Positions 24,093 through 35,741 of a DNA stretch of 64,000 nt are shown here, piece by piece. The notes under the pieces are model-generated. The model ran no database searches and was not told the origin of the DNA. It saw only the letters and a list, made by a program, of their open reading frames with translations. Origin of the DNA: Pyronema omphalodes (lineage: Eukaryota; Ascomycota; Pezizomycetes; Pezizales; Pyronemataceae); NCBI GenBank assembly GCA_024516155.1, contig JAJJXM010000003.1, positions 1,240,001 to 1,304,000 of the forward strand, read 5' to 3'. Both the position numbers and the translations under genes were made by a program. How positions within the stretch are numbered: the stretch's first letter is position 1; each line of letters opens with the position of its first letter.

Positions 24093-25441
24093 ATGGACGT
24101 ACCACGACTTCCAGGACAAAATGAATCACAGGATACACTTCATCAGGAGAAAACGGTGGAACGGCACCCACCGCCGCCGAAAACGCCGCCAAAACGAAAG
24201 ATTTTAAAATTTGTCTTAATAGGAGTGGTACAGTTGCTGATACTGTTTTGGTTTGTTTCATCATGGATGCTCGGGAAGATGGTGTGTTATGCTTAATGGC
24301 TTTTCGTTTGACCTCCGCTGATGTCCAAATTTAGTACAAACAATCCCAATATGCCCACCGATTACACGTTATTGCAATAGACCTCGATGGCGGTCCGATC
24401 GGCGCTTCGGTACTAGAAACCGTAACGGGCCTTAATGGGCAACCCGGCATGCCGACCTGGGAGAGAATACCATACGGTTCCGACCAAACCTTTGAAGATA
24501 TTTATCACAAAGTTTGGACGGGGGATAACAACATCTGGGGAGCCATAGTAGCAAACCCTGGTGCTTCCAATCGACTTCAAGAGGCCATAACTTCTCTGAA
24601 TGCCTCTTACGACCCAACTCAAGCCCTTAGGCTCGTCTACAACGAAGCTCGGTATCACACAGTTACGGTATCGCTGATTTACAGTAACCTCGTTGCATCT
24701 GTTTCACAGATTTCAGCGCACTACCAATTGACTAGAGGGGTCAACGGCCTTTCTTCGCTACCGGCCAATGCGACGGTTGCAAATAAAGCAGCATTCTTAT
24801 TACCCATTGGATTTACATTATCTAATATCCAACCTTTCGCCTTTTCGGCAACTTATCTTATCAACACCGTCATGTTCGTCTTCCCACAACTGTCGCAGTT
24901 TTTCATGGTCATGTTGCTCAATGGAATCCTCGGACACGCCGGTGCATACATCAACTGGAGTCTCAAAGCGAACCTCGCTGTGCGATTTGTCATCGGTACA
25001 CTATGGCCATTTATCCTCGGGCTTTCTTGGGCGGGATGGGTATTTATTTTCCAAACTACCGGTAACTTACAAACACCTCAATTCTTTGAAATCTGGGGCT
25101 CAATTTGGCTTTTTGCTGCCATCTGTTTCTGGATTATAGATGGAGTCGGAGCGCTTATTGGACCACAATGGATGCCGTTTTTCATCTTACCCTGGATCAT
25201 TGTACAGATCGCGACTGTTATTTCACCGACACAGCTAGCTTCACACTTTTACCGAGTTGATTACTTCTTCCCTAGTCATCACATTTGGGGAATTTTGATG
25301 ACGATCTTTGCGCATGGTGCTGGGAATGATCTAAAGATTAATTTACCAGTCAGTTTTGCGTGGTTAATTATTGCGGTGGCGTTTGGGATTTGGGCAAATG
25401 TCCATAGGTGGAAAAAGGCACAGAAGAGTCGGAAGCCGTAG
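24093..25441 (+). CDS. SNG1-like DUF3533 multispanning membrane protein
   Basis: Exons 24093-24281 and 24335-25441 encode 431 residues. The 53-bp intron ends TTTAG and the joint MLGKM/YKQS restores the family motif before the first extracytoplasmic loop. The layout is that of DUF3533 (yeast Sng1, nitrosoguanidine resistance): a Pro/Lys-rich cytosolic N-terminus, one helix at about 37-60, a large non-cytosolic loop starting HVIAIDLDGGPIG and containing YGSDQTFEDIYHKVWTGDNN, then about five more helices (for example FFMVMLLNGILGHAG, WPFILGLSWAGWVFIF, WGSIWLFAAICFWII) and a basic C-terminus KKAQKSRKP. The loop has candidate N-glycosylation sites (NAS, NAT). Sng1 affects drug sensitivity and plasma-membrane organisation in yeast; the substrate or role here is unknown. 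No related genes flank it. Confidence 0.9.
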
Positions 25442-27966
25442 ATTTAAGTTTGCGATACTACTAATGTACACCTTGGATTATTGTGACATCCGATATAACC
25501 TCATTAGATAGCCCAAAGGCTATTATCGTGAATCCTATGGGCTATGGTCGAATGTTGAATTACTGTGAGATTTTTAATAAACTCCTTTGGAAACACATTG
25601 ACTCTCAGCTGCGTCGATCTACAGGGAAGCCATGGACTCTCTAGGATGTCATAGATGTTTCAAGCGTCGAAATGGGAGTTTCTAAATCTTGATATCCAAC
25701 CAACTGTCAATGGGTCGGTTGCCAAATCCAGATATCAGGCGGAATTTCAGACTGCGGTTCCCATATTCAGAAATCTCACTGACTGCCAGCACATGCGATT
25801 TAAAAGCCGGAAATTCCACGAATAATTTAGGCTTGGTAAGCCCGGGGGAATGTTACTAGGACAGCCCGGGAGTTTAAGGTTCCCTAGGATATCAGTGGGA
25901 TCCCAGGACATGCGAGTTGGAATTGCAGATGTAGGAAGGAAATTATCTATGAATGAAATGTATTAAAAATATCAGAATACTATAAGCAGATATTTTAGTA
26001 CGCACCTGAAATGGAATAGCGTCTGCAGAAAGTGATTTAGAGGTTTTAGTCGCCTTTTTTTTACTATACATATAAGCAGGTATATTTTAGTTATTTACCT
26101 GATACGGTATAGCGTTATCATGAAAGGCTGTGATGATGTAATTTCAGACTAATTTAATCGTGAACTCCTCTGGCTGTCGGGCGGCAATACAAAAGCTTCG
26201 GCAATACATGGCGGGATGGTAAAACCGGCAACCGTGGCAACCGGAACAGATTCGATGGGAAACATATAAGACTGCTCTCCTGGCTGCCTGGGCACAGATC
26301 CCATTCGCCTTTCCAATCCCGAACCACTTCGCACCTTTGATACAATTCATGATGCAATTCAGCTGTTAATGGTTGGCCGGATAAAATATACGGACACCTG
26401 TGACCTTTGCCGCATGCTGCAGATACAGTCGACGAGACGCTAACAGATGAAGTTAAGCAACTGCGGTTTTATTGAGGAGAATCTTGACACACTGTGTGAG
26501 GAGATATATAAAGCGGATTTGAATAGGCTCAAGGCAGAAAAACAGTGGAAGGAAGCAGAGAAAGTTTCGAAGCCTCCCAAGGAGGATTTTCCATTACTGA
26601 GACTGAGCTTCAGAAACATCACGAGGATATCAAAATATGACTCGGAAAGAATGAGAACAGGCTGAGGAGCACTGATCGAATCTTAGAATGTGAATAAAGT
26701 CTTTCTGAATGAACATGAAACTTAATGCTGTACAGTGCGAAAAATAAAAAATAAAAAAAATAAAAAAAACATGAAACACAGACACATATGTACATATAAA
26801 TGGCGGAAGGATTGGCAAAGTGAGAAAGATGAACTGTGATGTAAAAGCTGAAGAAGAAATAATACGAGTGAAAAGACGGAGAGGGAAAAGGGCAGAAAAG
26901 GAGTAAAGACAATATGGTAGCGTTGAAGACAGAGGCCAGGTGATAAGTGGAAGAACAGTTAAGTGAGGAGAGAGGAGACAGGCGAGTTCAGAAAGGCCAG
27001 TGGAAAAAGAGCAAACAGGGCTCCAAATGTACAGACGAGAAGTAAAACCAGCATAAGGAATAAGGGTGACAACAGGCCCAAGATATCATGTACGCTCTGG
27101 GACGATTCCCAGCGAAATCCTGGGGTAAATGTTAGAGCCTCCGATATATATCACAACTGTACCATACGTCATAATATTGAGTTTGGCAAGGCCCAAGAAA
27201 TTGAAATCAAATCGAAAAACTGGTGATTGTGTAGAAACCTCTTAATACAGAAGTAGCTGGTCAAGAATTCGAGAGTTATTGTCCTGAAGTAACAACCCAC
27301 GATATATTGTAGAGGTGAAATTACTCGACAAATCCTCCAATCGGCAAGAAAATATCTTCTGCTTGCCCCAATGAACTTTGTGTTCCAGCACATATCTGTG
27401 AAGGGTTAGGCAGAGGAAACATGTCGGAATGACGCTGTCACAGGATAACATTAACTGCAGCACTAGGAATATTGTTTATCCCAGGCTGCTCTTGCGGGAA
27501 TCATAGGCGAGTTTCATATTCTTAAGATCACATCATATATATAGTCGAAACCCGTCACATTATATGTTCGTGCCTAAAGATGGTGGCGCTAGCCACCATC
27601 TTTAGGCACGAGTAACCAGTTTATCAACAGTTGGAGTTGTGAACCAACGGTTCGATTTGTAGAGGCAACAAAATGGACCGGCCGTAGGCCGGAACAGACC
27701 ACATCCTCTCTTGTATTATGTACATAGGAATCCGTATACTCATAATAAGTGATGTCGTTTGCATATCACAAATGGATTTTCTCACCGCTCGCGATGATGA
27801 TACAGAAGTAGGCGATTAGACTGATATTCAACGTTAATGAGTCTCAACCAATCTGTTGAGCCTCAATGAATGTATACAAAGATTTGATTTAAGTCTAGAT
27901 GAATTCTTTTTAAACTTCCAGCGCTTTTTCGACCGAGCCGCAATTCAACCTTGATTGTTCTACTAG
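25442..27966. other. Intergenic tract with decayed sequence
   Basis: No intact gene. A 72-codon ORF at 26447-26665 (charged, helical: LKAEKQWKEAEK) is preceded in another frame by more coding-like sequence, so it could be the relic of an element. An A-rich run lies at 26744-26768. A 44-bp perfect palindrome is at 27568-27611, and a GC-rich 15-bp hairpin at 27678-27692. Confidence 0.45.
27568..27611. repeat. Perfect 20-bp inverted repeat with 4-nt loop
   Basis: The arms 27568-27587 (TCGTGCCTAAAGATGGTGGC) and 27592-27611 are exact reverse complements separated by GCTA. No gene or recognised element adjoins it; the hAT element starts 364 bp further on. Confidence 0.95.
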
Positions 27967-27974
27967 CTTACTGA
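27967..27974. repeat. Left target-site duplication of hAT element
   Basis: CTTACTGA directly precedes the left terminal inverted repeat and matches the right flank CCTACTGA at seven of eight positions. Eight bp is the size expected for hAT insertion. Confidence 0.8.
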
Positions 27975-29049
27975 CAGACCTCCCAACCGTATAGCCAGTT
28001 TACCGGGTAAAATCGTAAACCAGGTAAACTGAACTGATAATTCACAGTTAGTTGGTGCAGTTTTCGTGTCCCGGATACGCAGTTGGTTCAGTTTTGAGGG
28101 TTCCATAGAACCAGGTAACTGCAGTGCACTGATTGAACTGATTGAACTGACTCGGTAAACAGTTCACTGGTTGTCAGATACAAACCAGTTCAACCACCTC
28201 GTTGACTACTGCGCAGAAGAATAAACAGCCAAACCGGTGCAAATATTGTACCGAAACCTCGTTTGAACACACCTCTGCTGGCCTGGATCCTCCTATATAT
28301 CTCACCTAGACCATTTTCTCTTGGCCTACAGAACTCAACCATACCTTACACTGCCATTTCTCTCCAACCACCTACAATAAGTTCCGTTACCAGCGGCCTC
28401 TCTTCTATACTACCTGGCTTCAATACCCCGCTAGAACCCCAACAAGGCTCTGAAGATACGGCAACAGGTAGCCCCACGCAGCCGGACGAGTATGTTGATT
28501 ACTGTGCGCTGAGACTGGAGGCAGCACTTAGGGATGGTCCTTCTGCCAGTGAGTGGTGGTGTGAGCCCCGGGAGCGGGCCAGGTTCCCCAAACTTTGCAA
28601 AACGGCTGTTGAAGTACTGCTGTCTATTCCCGCAATGAGCGCCGAGCCCGAGCGGATGTTTTTCGAATGCAAGAAAATCATTATATCGGACCTTCATTCG
28701 ATGCAGGCAGACACTCTGGAGGGCATTGAGGGGCTCAAGAGCTTCAATCGTAGGCGTCAGTTATTATTTCTGGGGACCAAATTAGGATCAAATTTTGTTA
28801 TGTATGCACTGAATAATATTTATTGCCCCTTCATAAATCAGTTCCTCTGAACAAACCAGTTTTGGCAGTTTTAAACAGTTCACCTGGTTTGCCAAGCCTT
28901 GAATTCAGTTAACTGGTTTTCGCAGTTTAACCAGTTTATATTACTGACAGTAAACTGAACTGGGTCGCCGTACAGTTCTCATATTCCAACAGTCCGTACA
29001 GTCCGTTTTGGCTGCCATTTTAAACTGGTTTGTACGACTGGGAGGTCTG
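27975..29049 (+). mobile_element. Non-autonomous hAT transposon, 1,075 bp, with both termini
   Basis: Terminal inverted repeats are CAGACCTCCCAACCGTA at 27975-27991 and its imperfect reverse complement TACGACTGGGAGGTCTG at 29033-29049 (two mismatches). They are flanked by an 8-bp target duplication. Subterminal sequence is full of short GGTAAACTG/CAGTTTACC-like motifs on both sides, possible transposase-binding sites. Inside is only the C-terminal part of a hAT transposase (28263-28850). Because the termini and duplication surround the deleted form, the element most likely moved as a deletion derivative using transposase supplied elsewhere. The diverged, truncated copy at 300-898 is in opposite orientation. 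Confidence 0.9.
28263..28850 (+). pseudogene. hAT transposase C-terminal remnant
   Basis: A 195-codon open frame beginning without an ATG. The C-terminal half carries the hAT dimerisation domain: EWWCEPRERARFPKL, then LLSIPAMSAEPERMFFECKK and SDLHSMQADTLEGIEGLKSF. A full hAT transposase is usually 600-900 residues with an N-terminal BED finger and DDE residues; none of that is present. The frame is open to the end of the domain, so decay is modest and deletion is the main lesion. Confidence 0.88.
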
Positions 29050-29057
29050 CCTACTGA
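29050..29057. repeat. Right target-site duplication of hAT element
   Basis: CCTACTGA directly follows the right terminal inverted repeat and pairs with CTTACTGA at 27967-27974. Confidence 0.8.
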
Positions 29058-29813
29058 CCTCGCCAATGGTGCGTAAAACAACCGGGCCTCATTAAGCTCG
29101 CCGACCGAAAGGCTTATTGCCGATGTTCTTCAGTTACGTTATGGGTGAATAGTGTGGGCTTCTCTCAAATAGTTACAGATGCCTTTAAATGCCTCGTAGA
29201 CGAAATGCTCGAGGCTATTCAAACTTTAATGTGGAGCTAAAGGGAGGGTTACAACTTACCCCCAGGATTCTTTCTTGTGGCAAACGACAAAAACTGCTTT
29301 GCTGGGTTGGTACCATGTAACAGTATTCAGACGCACAATGCAATGATGTCCTGGTGCGCTGTCACATACAAGGATTTCCCGTGATAAAAAACAGTCTGCA
29401 ACAGGGCAAGTGTTGTCGGGACAAATGAGAAGAATAAATTTACCAGGAAGAGACATGTACAAGGTTGGAACCACGCAGGATAATTGCTTAAAACGAATAG
29501 AGTTTATTGGAAGAATTTTCAGTGCTCTACAGCGCTCCTTGGGAGAGTTGAGTGGTAGTTTAGTTGATAAAATGGCAAAAAGCCATTCAGAGGTCGCGAT
29601 TCACTGTGGACCAGGCCTTCTTCAGCAGAACACCAAAAATCCATCACGTACTACGATACAGAAGCTTTGAAGACGCATTGATAGGCTGAATTGATTAATG
29701 TAATTTTAATATGCGGATTATGGGTGCACAGGTGTGATGTTACATGACTGGGTATTGGAATTGTTTATAAGTAGAATCCACCGCGTAGTAGACATATAAA
29801 CAAAAATCTACTC
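29058..29813. other. Intergenic, 5' flank of the secreted-protein gene
   Basis: No gene is supported. An 86-codon ORF at 29410-29670 has no recognisable content. The last 60 bases contain the TATA-like elements listed below. Confidence 0.45.
29764..29800 (+). promoter_or_regulatory. Possible core promoter (TATA-like boxes)
   Basis: TTTATAA at 29764-29770 and CATATAAA at 29793-29800 lie 44 and about 14 bases upstream of the ATG of the small secreted protein. The first is the better placed TATA candidate. AT-rich context makes chance likely. Confidence 0.3.
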
Positions 29814-30137
29814 ATGAAGCTCTACACCAATGTTTTCATTCTTTCCTTGATCGCCACATCTATCGCAGCCGAGAAATGCCCAAAGAAATGTATTAAGACA
29901 GTTACAGTCACAGTCACCTCTACTGTCACTCCGACACCGACGAGGCCCAGTTGCACTGATACTGTCTGTATCACTACCACCGGCACAGGGTGTGGATATG
30001 TTAGCGGAGGATGCTATCTGCATACGGTTAGAACTGAAATCGACGCAAAACGGCAATGGCTGACTGAATACGATACGATTTAGACTTGTGGCGGTACTTA
30101 TTCTACGGTACCGTGTACCTCTACCACTTCAAATTAA
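29814..30137 (+). CDS. Small secreted cysteine-rich protein (two exons)
   Basis: Exons 29814-30026 and 30084-30137 encode 88 residues. The 57-bp intron has a GTTAGA donor, a CTGAC branch site and a TTTAG acceptor. If unspliced, the protein would run into a stop 19 codons later. Residues 1-19 form a clear signal peptide (MKLYTNVFILSLIATSIAA) with predicted cleavage before EKC. The mature part of about 69 residues has eight cysteines, an even number suggesting disulphides, and a Thr-rich stretch (KTVTVTVTSTVTPTPT) likely to be O-mannosylated. Exon 2 adds two of the cysteines (TCGGTYSTVPC), which supports the splice. It is typical in size and composition of fungal small secreted or effector-like proteins, but no known family is recognised and no function is claimed. 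Confidence 0.75.
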
Positions 30138-30559
30138 GTTCGAAGGAATTTCTAGGCTAAAGCTTGAATTTTATGAATCAATCGGATATCTTCGTTGCCA
30201 ATTTCATGTAATTAGCTCATCTCATATTGTATGCATTTTGCCTATATTTCATCGGTATCTAGATGTGGCCCAAATGATTGGAGCCCCAAATCCATCGCGC
30301 CTCAGCCTTATCGCCAGAGACCGTTTAGAGTTAGGAGTAGGCAAGCACGCAATGCAACACGGACCTGCGTTTTTACAATTCGACGCGACCAGTTGGCTAT
30401 GTGAAGTTCCAATTCAAGAAAGCCTTGTTTGAGTCGTCACATGTTTTAGCTCCGTAGCCATAACGTCACCGCTGAGCCCGCGTGAGCCCAGCCTGATTCA
30501 TCGCCGCTATCCTCCCCGCTGACCTCCAAACCAACAACACCGCATCCAGATTCCAAATA
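30138..30559. other. Spacer between secreted-protein and GNAT genes
   Basis: Contains the 3' flank of one gene and the promoter/leader of the next. A pyrimidine-rich stretch precedes the GNAT start. Nothing else seen. Confidence 0.4.
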
Positions 30560-31150
30560 ATGGCACCACAAAGATCGTCTCTCGTCCACAACAGCCTCAG
30601 TGTGTTTGTACGGCCTCTGACACCCAGGGATGCTGAAAAATGTCATCAACTTACGAAGGCCTCGCGTGCGCCAGCTATGGCGGTCGAACAAGTACCTATC
30701 TACCCGCGCTTTCCGCCATCAAATACTAAGTGCTAACGATATCGAACTTAGTTGACCCACCTTCTTCGTACTTGTTCTGCCACCACCCTCGGGGTATTTA
30801 CTACCACCGTTCAACACGATGATTTCGAAGGTCACCCACCGGGACTCGCACTCGCCCCCAGAAACGAAATTTACCTGGGCTTTATGATTGGCGAGACAGA
30901 TTACGGCAATGGACAAGGAGCTACTCTCAAGATTCATGGAGTATGGGTACTACCTGAGTACGAGCATTTAGGCGTTGGAAACGCATTGGTAAAGGGGTAC
31001 ACAGATCGAGTGAGGCCAGCAAAAGTGGCCAAGCGGATTGTGAAGAAGATTGACGACGAGGAGAAGGCGCGTGCGATGAAATGGTATACAGATGCGGGTT
31101 TCGCGGTTGATCCATGGGAGACAAACAGGATTATGTTGGACTGTTTTTAG
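30560..31150 (+). CDS. GNAT-family N-acetyltransferase (two exons)
   Basis: Exons 30560-30691 and 30752-31150 encode 176 residues. The 60-bp intron has a GTACCT donor, a GCTAAC branch site and a CTTAG acceptor. The layout matches the fungal arylalkylamine/polyamine acetyltransferase group: N-terminal VFVRPLTPRDAEKCHQL, then a beta-strand core (EIYLGFMIGE) and acetyl-CoA motif A, HGVWVLPEYEHLGVGNALV, with the Q/R-x-x-G-x-G/A-like loop as HLGVGNA. The C-terminus has the usual KWYTDAGF element. It probably transfers acetyl from acetyl-CoA to a small amine such as a polyamine; the substrate is inferred from family resemblance only. It sits 422 bp downstream of the secreted-protein gene on the same strand, with no evidence of shared function. 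Confidence 0.85.
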
Positions 31151-33080
31151 AAATATCCACAGGTGTTCTAGATCGTTTATACGAGGTTTTGTGAGTATTT
31201 ACAGAATCTAGGGGGAATGTCAGTTATGTACGTCGAGTTATGAAACGCTGGCTTGAAACCTGGCTCGTGCCCGGTCGAACGTCGAATTCAGTGATTTTGG
31301 ATTGGAACTTGTCAGCCCTAGTCGGGTGATCCTACCAATTTTAGGTGCCATGTGGTTGAAGATCTGGAGCATATGCATACGGAAGATGGAAATAAGGTTT
31401 CCGTAGGTATGGGAATTATGGAGCCATGGAAGGAGGTGCGCTGCAAGCCATTTCCGAGATGGGCTAACAAAACTCACCGGGTTACCGAACCTACATAGAG
31501 CCGGAACTAAAATTCGGCATCTTCCGGGAAGTCTTTTACCAAGTTTGAAATCAAACTACGGGCCGGCAATGGTTTCATTATTGTGATCAGCCATCCACGC
31601 GAGAGTAGGGATGCCATGGAGAAGTTCTGATCATCGAGAATCAGAACAAACGTCAATAGAGATCTCTGTGACACCCATCTCAGGCTGAACGTCATCTCAT
31701 GAAGCGATTTGGCGGCTACAGTCGATTCCCTACGATATCAGAGATACGACCATGGGTTCTTGACGGAGGTCTGGGATCCGTTTGCACTTCGGCTGGAACA
31801 TTTGGATACAGATCTCAGATATATTTTCTAATGTGATAGCCTCTCTTGGGAGAAAGCTGAAAATAAGGAAACATACACGGTTTTCAAGTACGAGATAGCT
31901 TACGCAAGGACCCTTCAGCTAACGCACGCGTGACCGCGTCATTATTCTCTAAGCACTCGATGAGTTGGAATTTTTTTGCCCTGCATTGCTAATTTCCCAA
32001 AAGGAAACTTGCAGACATGCGTGATCAATAACCATCCATCTCAGCCTTACACATCCAACCGAGAACAGGGCGGGCACCGCGGAACACGCGTTCTAAATCT
32101 TAGGACCATAGACCGAATGTGTCAACCCATCGCCTACAGCGCTATAATAAACCAAATTCTTATGAATACATAATCCGGTGTGAGATCTATTGAAGGCTCA
32201 GGAAGTGGTTTTGAATAATGAAGACGTATCAATACGCCATGAATGTACTCCACTCTAGCTGTGCCGCAGAACCGTTACGAGTGGAGTCGTCGGTAATCTT
32301 CCTTAATTACCAAGATCTTCATTTTTTAGTATGTATTCCTCCATCTCTGACACTGGGTTAGCCAGCCTCAGGTGAGCTTAATGCTACATACCAGCCTTGT
32401 AGCCATGGTTCAAGTTGGAGGCAAAGTTGTGATGCACAGTGTCAGTTGAGTGGCAGGAAGAAGCGGCATTCACTTTTCCGCGGCCTGGTTTCTGACGGCT
32501 TGAGTCTCGGACTCCGAAGAGGAGACAATACTACGCGTATTTTATTGATACTCAAAACAGTAAGTCGAGACGTGATATGGGTTAGGAGCCCGTATTGGAT
32601 TTTGTTGGACGAACGTCGAATGACAGCCGTTGGGGAGTTTCAACGTGCATTCCAAGGGGACAAGTTTTGACCGAATGCAGGCTCAAGCCACGCCCGATGT
32701 TTTGCAGCGAATGACGAAGGAGCATGCCCGTCAGAAAACCAGTTCATTACAAAACCAAAAAGTAAAAAAATACAAGCCACCCAAGCTTTCCAGAGTCCTC
32801 CACTAAGGAATTTGCGATGCCAGGCATCCCTAGCTATCTATGCATGATCAACCCAATACAGAAGGTACCCAAAGTAAACATTTCAAAACAAACAACGATA
32901 GCAGAAAAAGATAGCGAAACTAATCAGAAGAAAAACCGCTTCATAATAATAAAAAAGTGCATGGACTATCAAAAAAGCAGAACTTGACCAAGGATACACA
33001 GTAATTTTGTTTAACCCATGAAGAAAGACTATTGATCGCATTTTCACGATTTGTTATATTCATCGTTTTATTTCTGTCGT
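31151..33080. other. Intergenic tract
   Basis: No gene is supported. Two neighbouring minus-strand frames (31695-31507 and 31477-31238) look mildly protein-like and could be pieces of a decayed gene, but I recognise no domain and find no convincing splice joining them. Confidence 0.4.
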
Positions 33081-33946
33081 CTACTCGTAAACGGATTTGT
33101 CGATTTCTTCAGCGATGCACTTAGCGCTGTCTCGGTCCATTCCGTGAAGCTTGATAAGGTGCCGTAAGAGAGTATCTTTGCGAGCATAGCCCTTGTTACA
33201 CTTCGGGCATTTCAGCATTTTACCCTTATGAGTGCTTCGGTGTTTCCTACGCTGATGGTAGCTAAATATACTAAAGTAACATGAGACAGGGAAGATTTAC
33301 CTGAGATGGTTCGAGTTCGAAAACTCTTTCCTACAGTCTTCAACAGGACAGACGAAACAAGAGGACCCTGATGGTCCTGGGCTCCTGATTTACGATTATT
33401 ATGAGCTCCACGAGTTTTGGGGGGCGAGGCTTACGGAGTTGCCTGAGTGGATGCATATGTACTATTGGTTGGTACATCGGTATGCTCTTTGTAGGTCCTC
33501 CCCGGTAAATCCCGGGACGGCTGGAAGTCGAAGTTTTGGAAACCTCCCGTATCCCAGTAAAGTTGTTCATTTCTTATCATCGCATCCACAGAAATATCTG
33601 TAGGATTATCATTAAGGGTGTAAGTGTGCCACTGGTTATGGCCTGGTGTGGAAAGTGCGGGATGATATATTTCTTCGAAATTTCCCATGGAAGCCGGAGC
33701 TTCATAGGTTGTGAGCTCCTCGACATAAACATTCTGCTGAGTATGCAGAACTTCAATCGGAAGCGGAAGTTGGGTTAGATTGTAAGCATAATATTGTTGG
33801 CGAATTGCGCCCGCATCGTCTGGATCGATATTTCCAGCCATGATAGTCGTAGAGAGACGCCGGTAATAATCTGGGTAGACGTACGCGCTACCCTGGGTAA
33901 GACCAGGAATAGGGACTCGTTTGTTTTCGATATATGCAGGATCCAT
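33081..33946 (-). CDS. Two-finger C2H2 protein (three exons)
   Basis: Minus-strand exons 33946-33435, 33384-33301 and 33261-33081 give 777 nt and 258 residues. Two C2H2 fingers lie at the C-terminus: finger 1 at about 183-206 (C-x4-C-x12-H-x4-H, CPVEDC to KH) and finger 2 at about 217-238 (C-x2-C-x12-H-x4-H, CPKC to LH). Intron 2 splits finger 1. Only the 39-bp choice (GTAAAT to TATATTTAG) gives exact finger spacing; the 30-bp option keeps frame but spoils spacing, and the 49-bp option breaks frame. The N-terminal 180 residues are Tyr/Pro/Asn-rich and disordered in appearance. The fingers and the roughly 20-residue tail resemble those of the gene at 38608-39363, so the two are paralogues. Likely nuclear regulators; targets unknown. 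Confidence 0.8.
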
Positions 33947-34874
33947 CCAACAGCGGGAGAGTTTCAACAAAAGAGGAGGACTTGAAAGACTGGAAGTTTT
34001 TAGCTTTCTGGATTTATTTAGATAATATAGATCAAGTACCGTGGATTGTTAGATACAGGAGCTGTAGAAGGTGGCAACGTATCGATCGTTAGTTGTATGT
34101 TGTAGACATGAAGCGTTTATTTGTGGATTTCCTGAGTACTTTTAACGGCTTCCGTGGTACGATTCTTATAAGCACAACCTATGTATATAGCTATCGACGA
34201 CACAGTACTCAGATATACTAGAGCAACAGGAGATGTTCACATAGTCACTATCCTAGCGGCGCACTTTTTAATCCCTACCGACCTTCAAAGCCTCAGAGCC
34301 GCAGCGACGCCAGCACAGTTATCATCAATAAGATAAATTTGGTGAAACCATAAAAGCCTAGTTACCTTTTGTCAAGAGAAATTTCTTTAAGGCAAGAATT
34401 TCTGAAACAGCAGCTGCGCACGTACGATGCACAGTGCTAGTGGCATCATGAAACCCACGCAAAACTGATTCCCCACTCCTCTTTTTATGATTCCCGTATT
34501 GCAGTAGCACTGCAGTATTTATGTCATTATTTCACTTTCCATTGGATTTAATTTTACGCGTGCAAGCTCATCCCAACTCCCTGGTTTCCGCCATTCAAGT
34601 CAGCTGTATGGAATTTTGCGGGATGAGATGCCAGGTACAATTATTTTCGAGCCATTGAAAGTTCCAATTGGATGAAATGGCTTTTTCAGTGACGATGAAG
34701 GCGTACATGGGTGAGCTGTGACGTACGCATCGAATATCAACGCAGACAACGCATCAAAAAACAACAAAAAAAAAAGATTTACAAGTACTACCTAATTACC
34801 ACCATAAATGTACCCTCGCCTTTCTACCTCACTGGGGGGGTTTTTTTTTTCAAGATACGTATGGGCTTGTAGTT

Positions 34875-34958
34875 AGGTACAAGGGTAAGTCTAGTGCTGT
34901 GTTGTATCACTGCGGTTGGCTTTTGTCCGCCATACAACTGCAAATACTAAGACAACTG
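34875..34958 (+). repeat. Direct repeat, copy 1
   Basis: It begins AGGTACAAGGGTAAGTCT and ends GACAACTG. It is similar along its length to 35742-35828 with scattered substitutions and a short length difference. Not recognised as a named element. Confidence 0.85.
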
Positions 34959-35741
34959 TGTTCCACGATGAAAGAAACATTTTTTGATGATTCTTGTTCA
35001 AAACAGCTATCATAGAGTTCTTAATCCTTTGCCTCTTCTCAGGTAATATCTGTAATCATGTTTGTACTATTAGTATGTGCGAATTGTATAGGGTGCGCCG
35101 AACTTGACGCACTTTCCAAGTACGTTATAGAATTGCTTCTTCCTGTTTATACGGTAGTCGAGTGTTTCGTTTCCATAAAGATGAATCGATTATGACCACC
35201 TACCAAGCCGGGTTAAATTGCTGCAGCTGATGCTGACTGTTAATCTAGGAAATAATGCAAATGGGCCAAAGTGTAAGCTTTGAACTAAGCCTTTTTGGTA
35301 ATTGTTCTGGGGCGTCCATCTCTGGGCGCTTAACTGACATCAGGGGGATCCACTTTCTGTCCGCTGCCAGAGCTTGCTATTGAAAAGCTCATCGCGGGAA
35401 CGCGATGATTTCACGTGTCTCCTACAGTTTATTTCAAGAGCTTTTTAAACGATAGACAATGGGCCTTTCTGAAACCAAGCCGTGGCCCTTTTCTTGTCTT
35501 GCTAGAGTAAGTTAAATTGTCGGTAAGTAGAACTAAAGAAGCGAATGTCGATCAGTTAAATGAAAGGAAAGCTCTCCATGTGTATGTCATGTGTGATACG
35601 TGAAGTTCATCCAGTCCAGGGAATCATGATGACATGCGAAAATTCAGTTAGTATCCAACCCACTACCTTGGTTTGCCGTTGTGTCAGAGAGATATTAGCC
35701 TGCCAAGCCTTATCTCCGGATTTTCAGTGGTTCATGGACGA

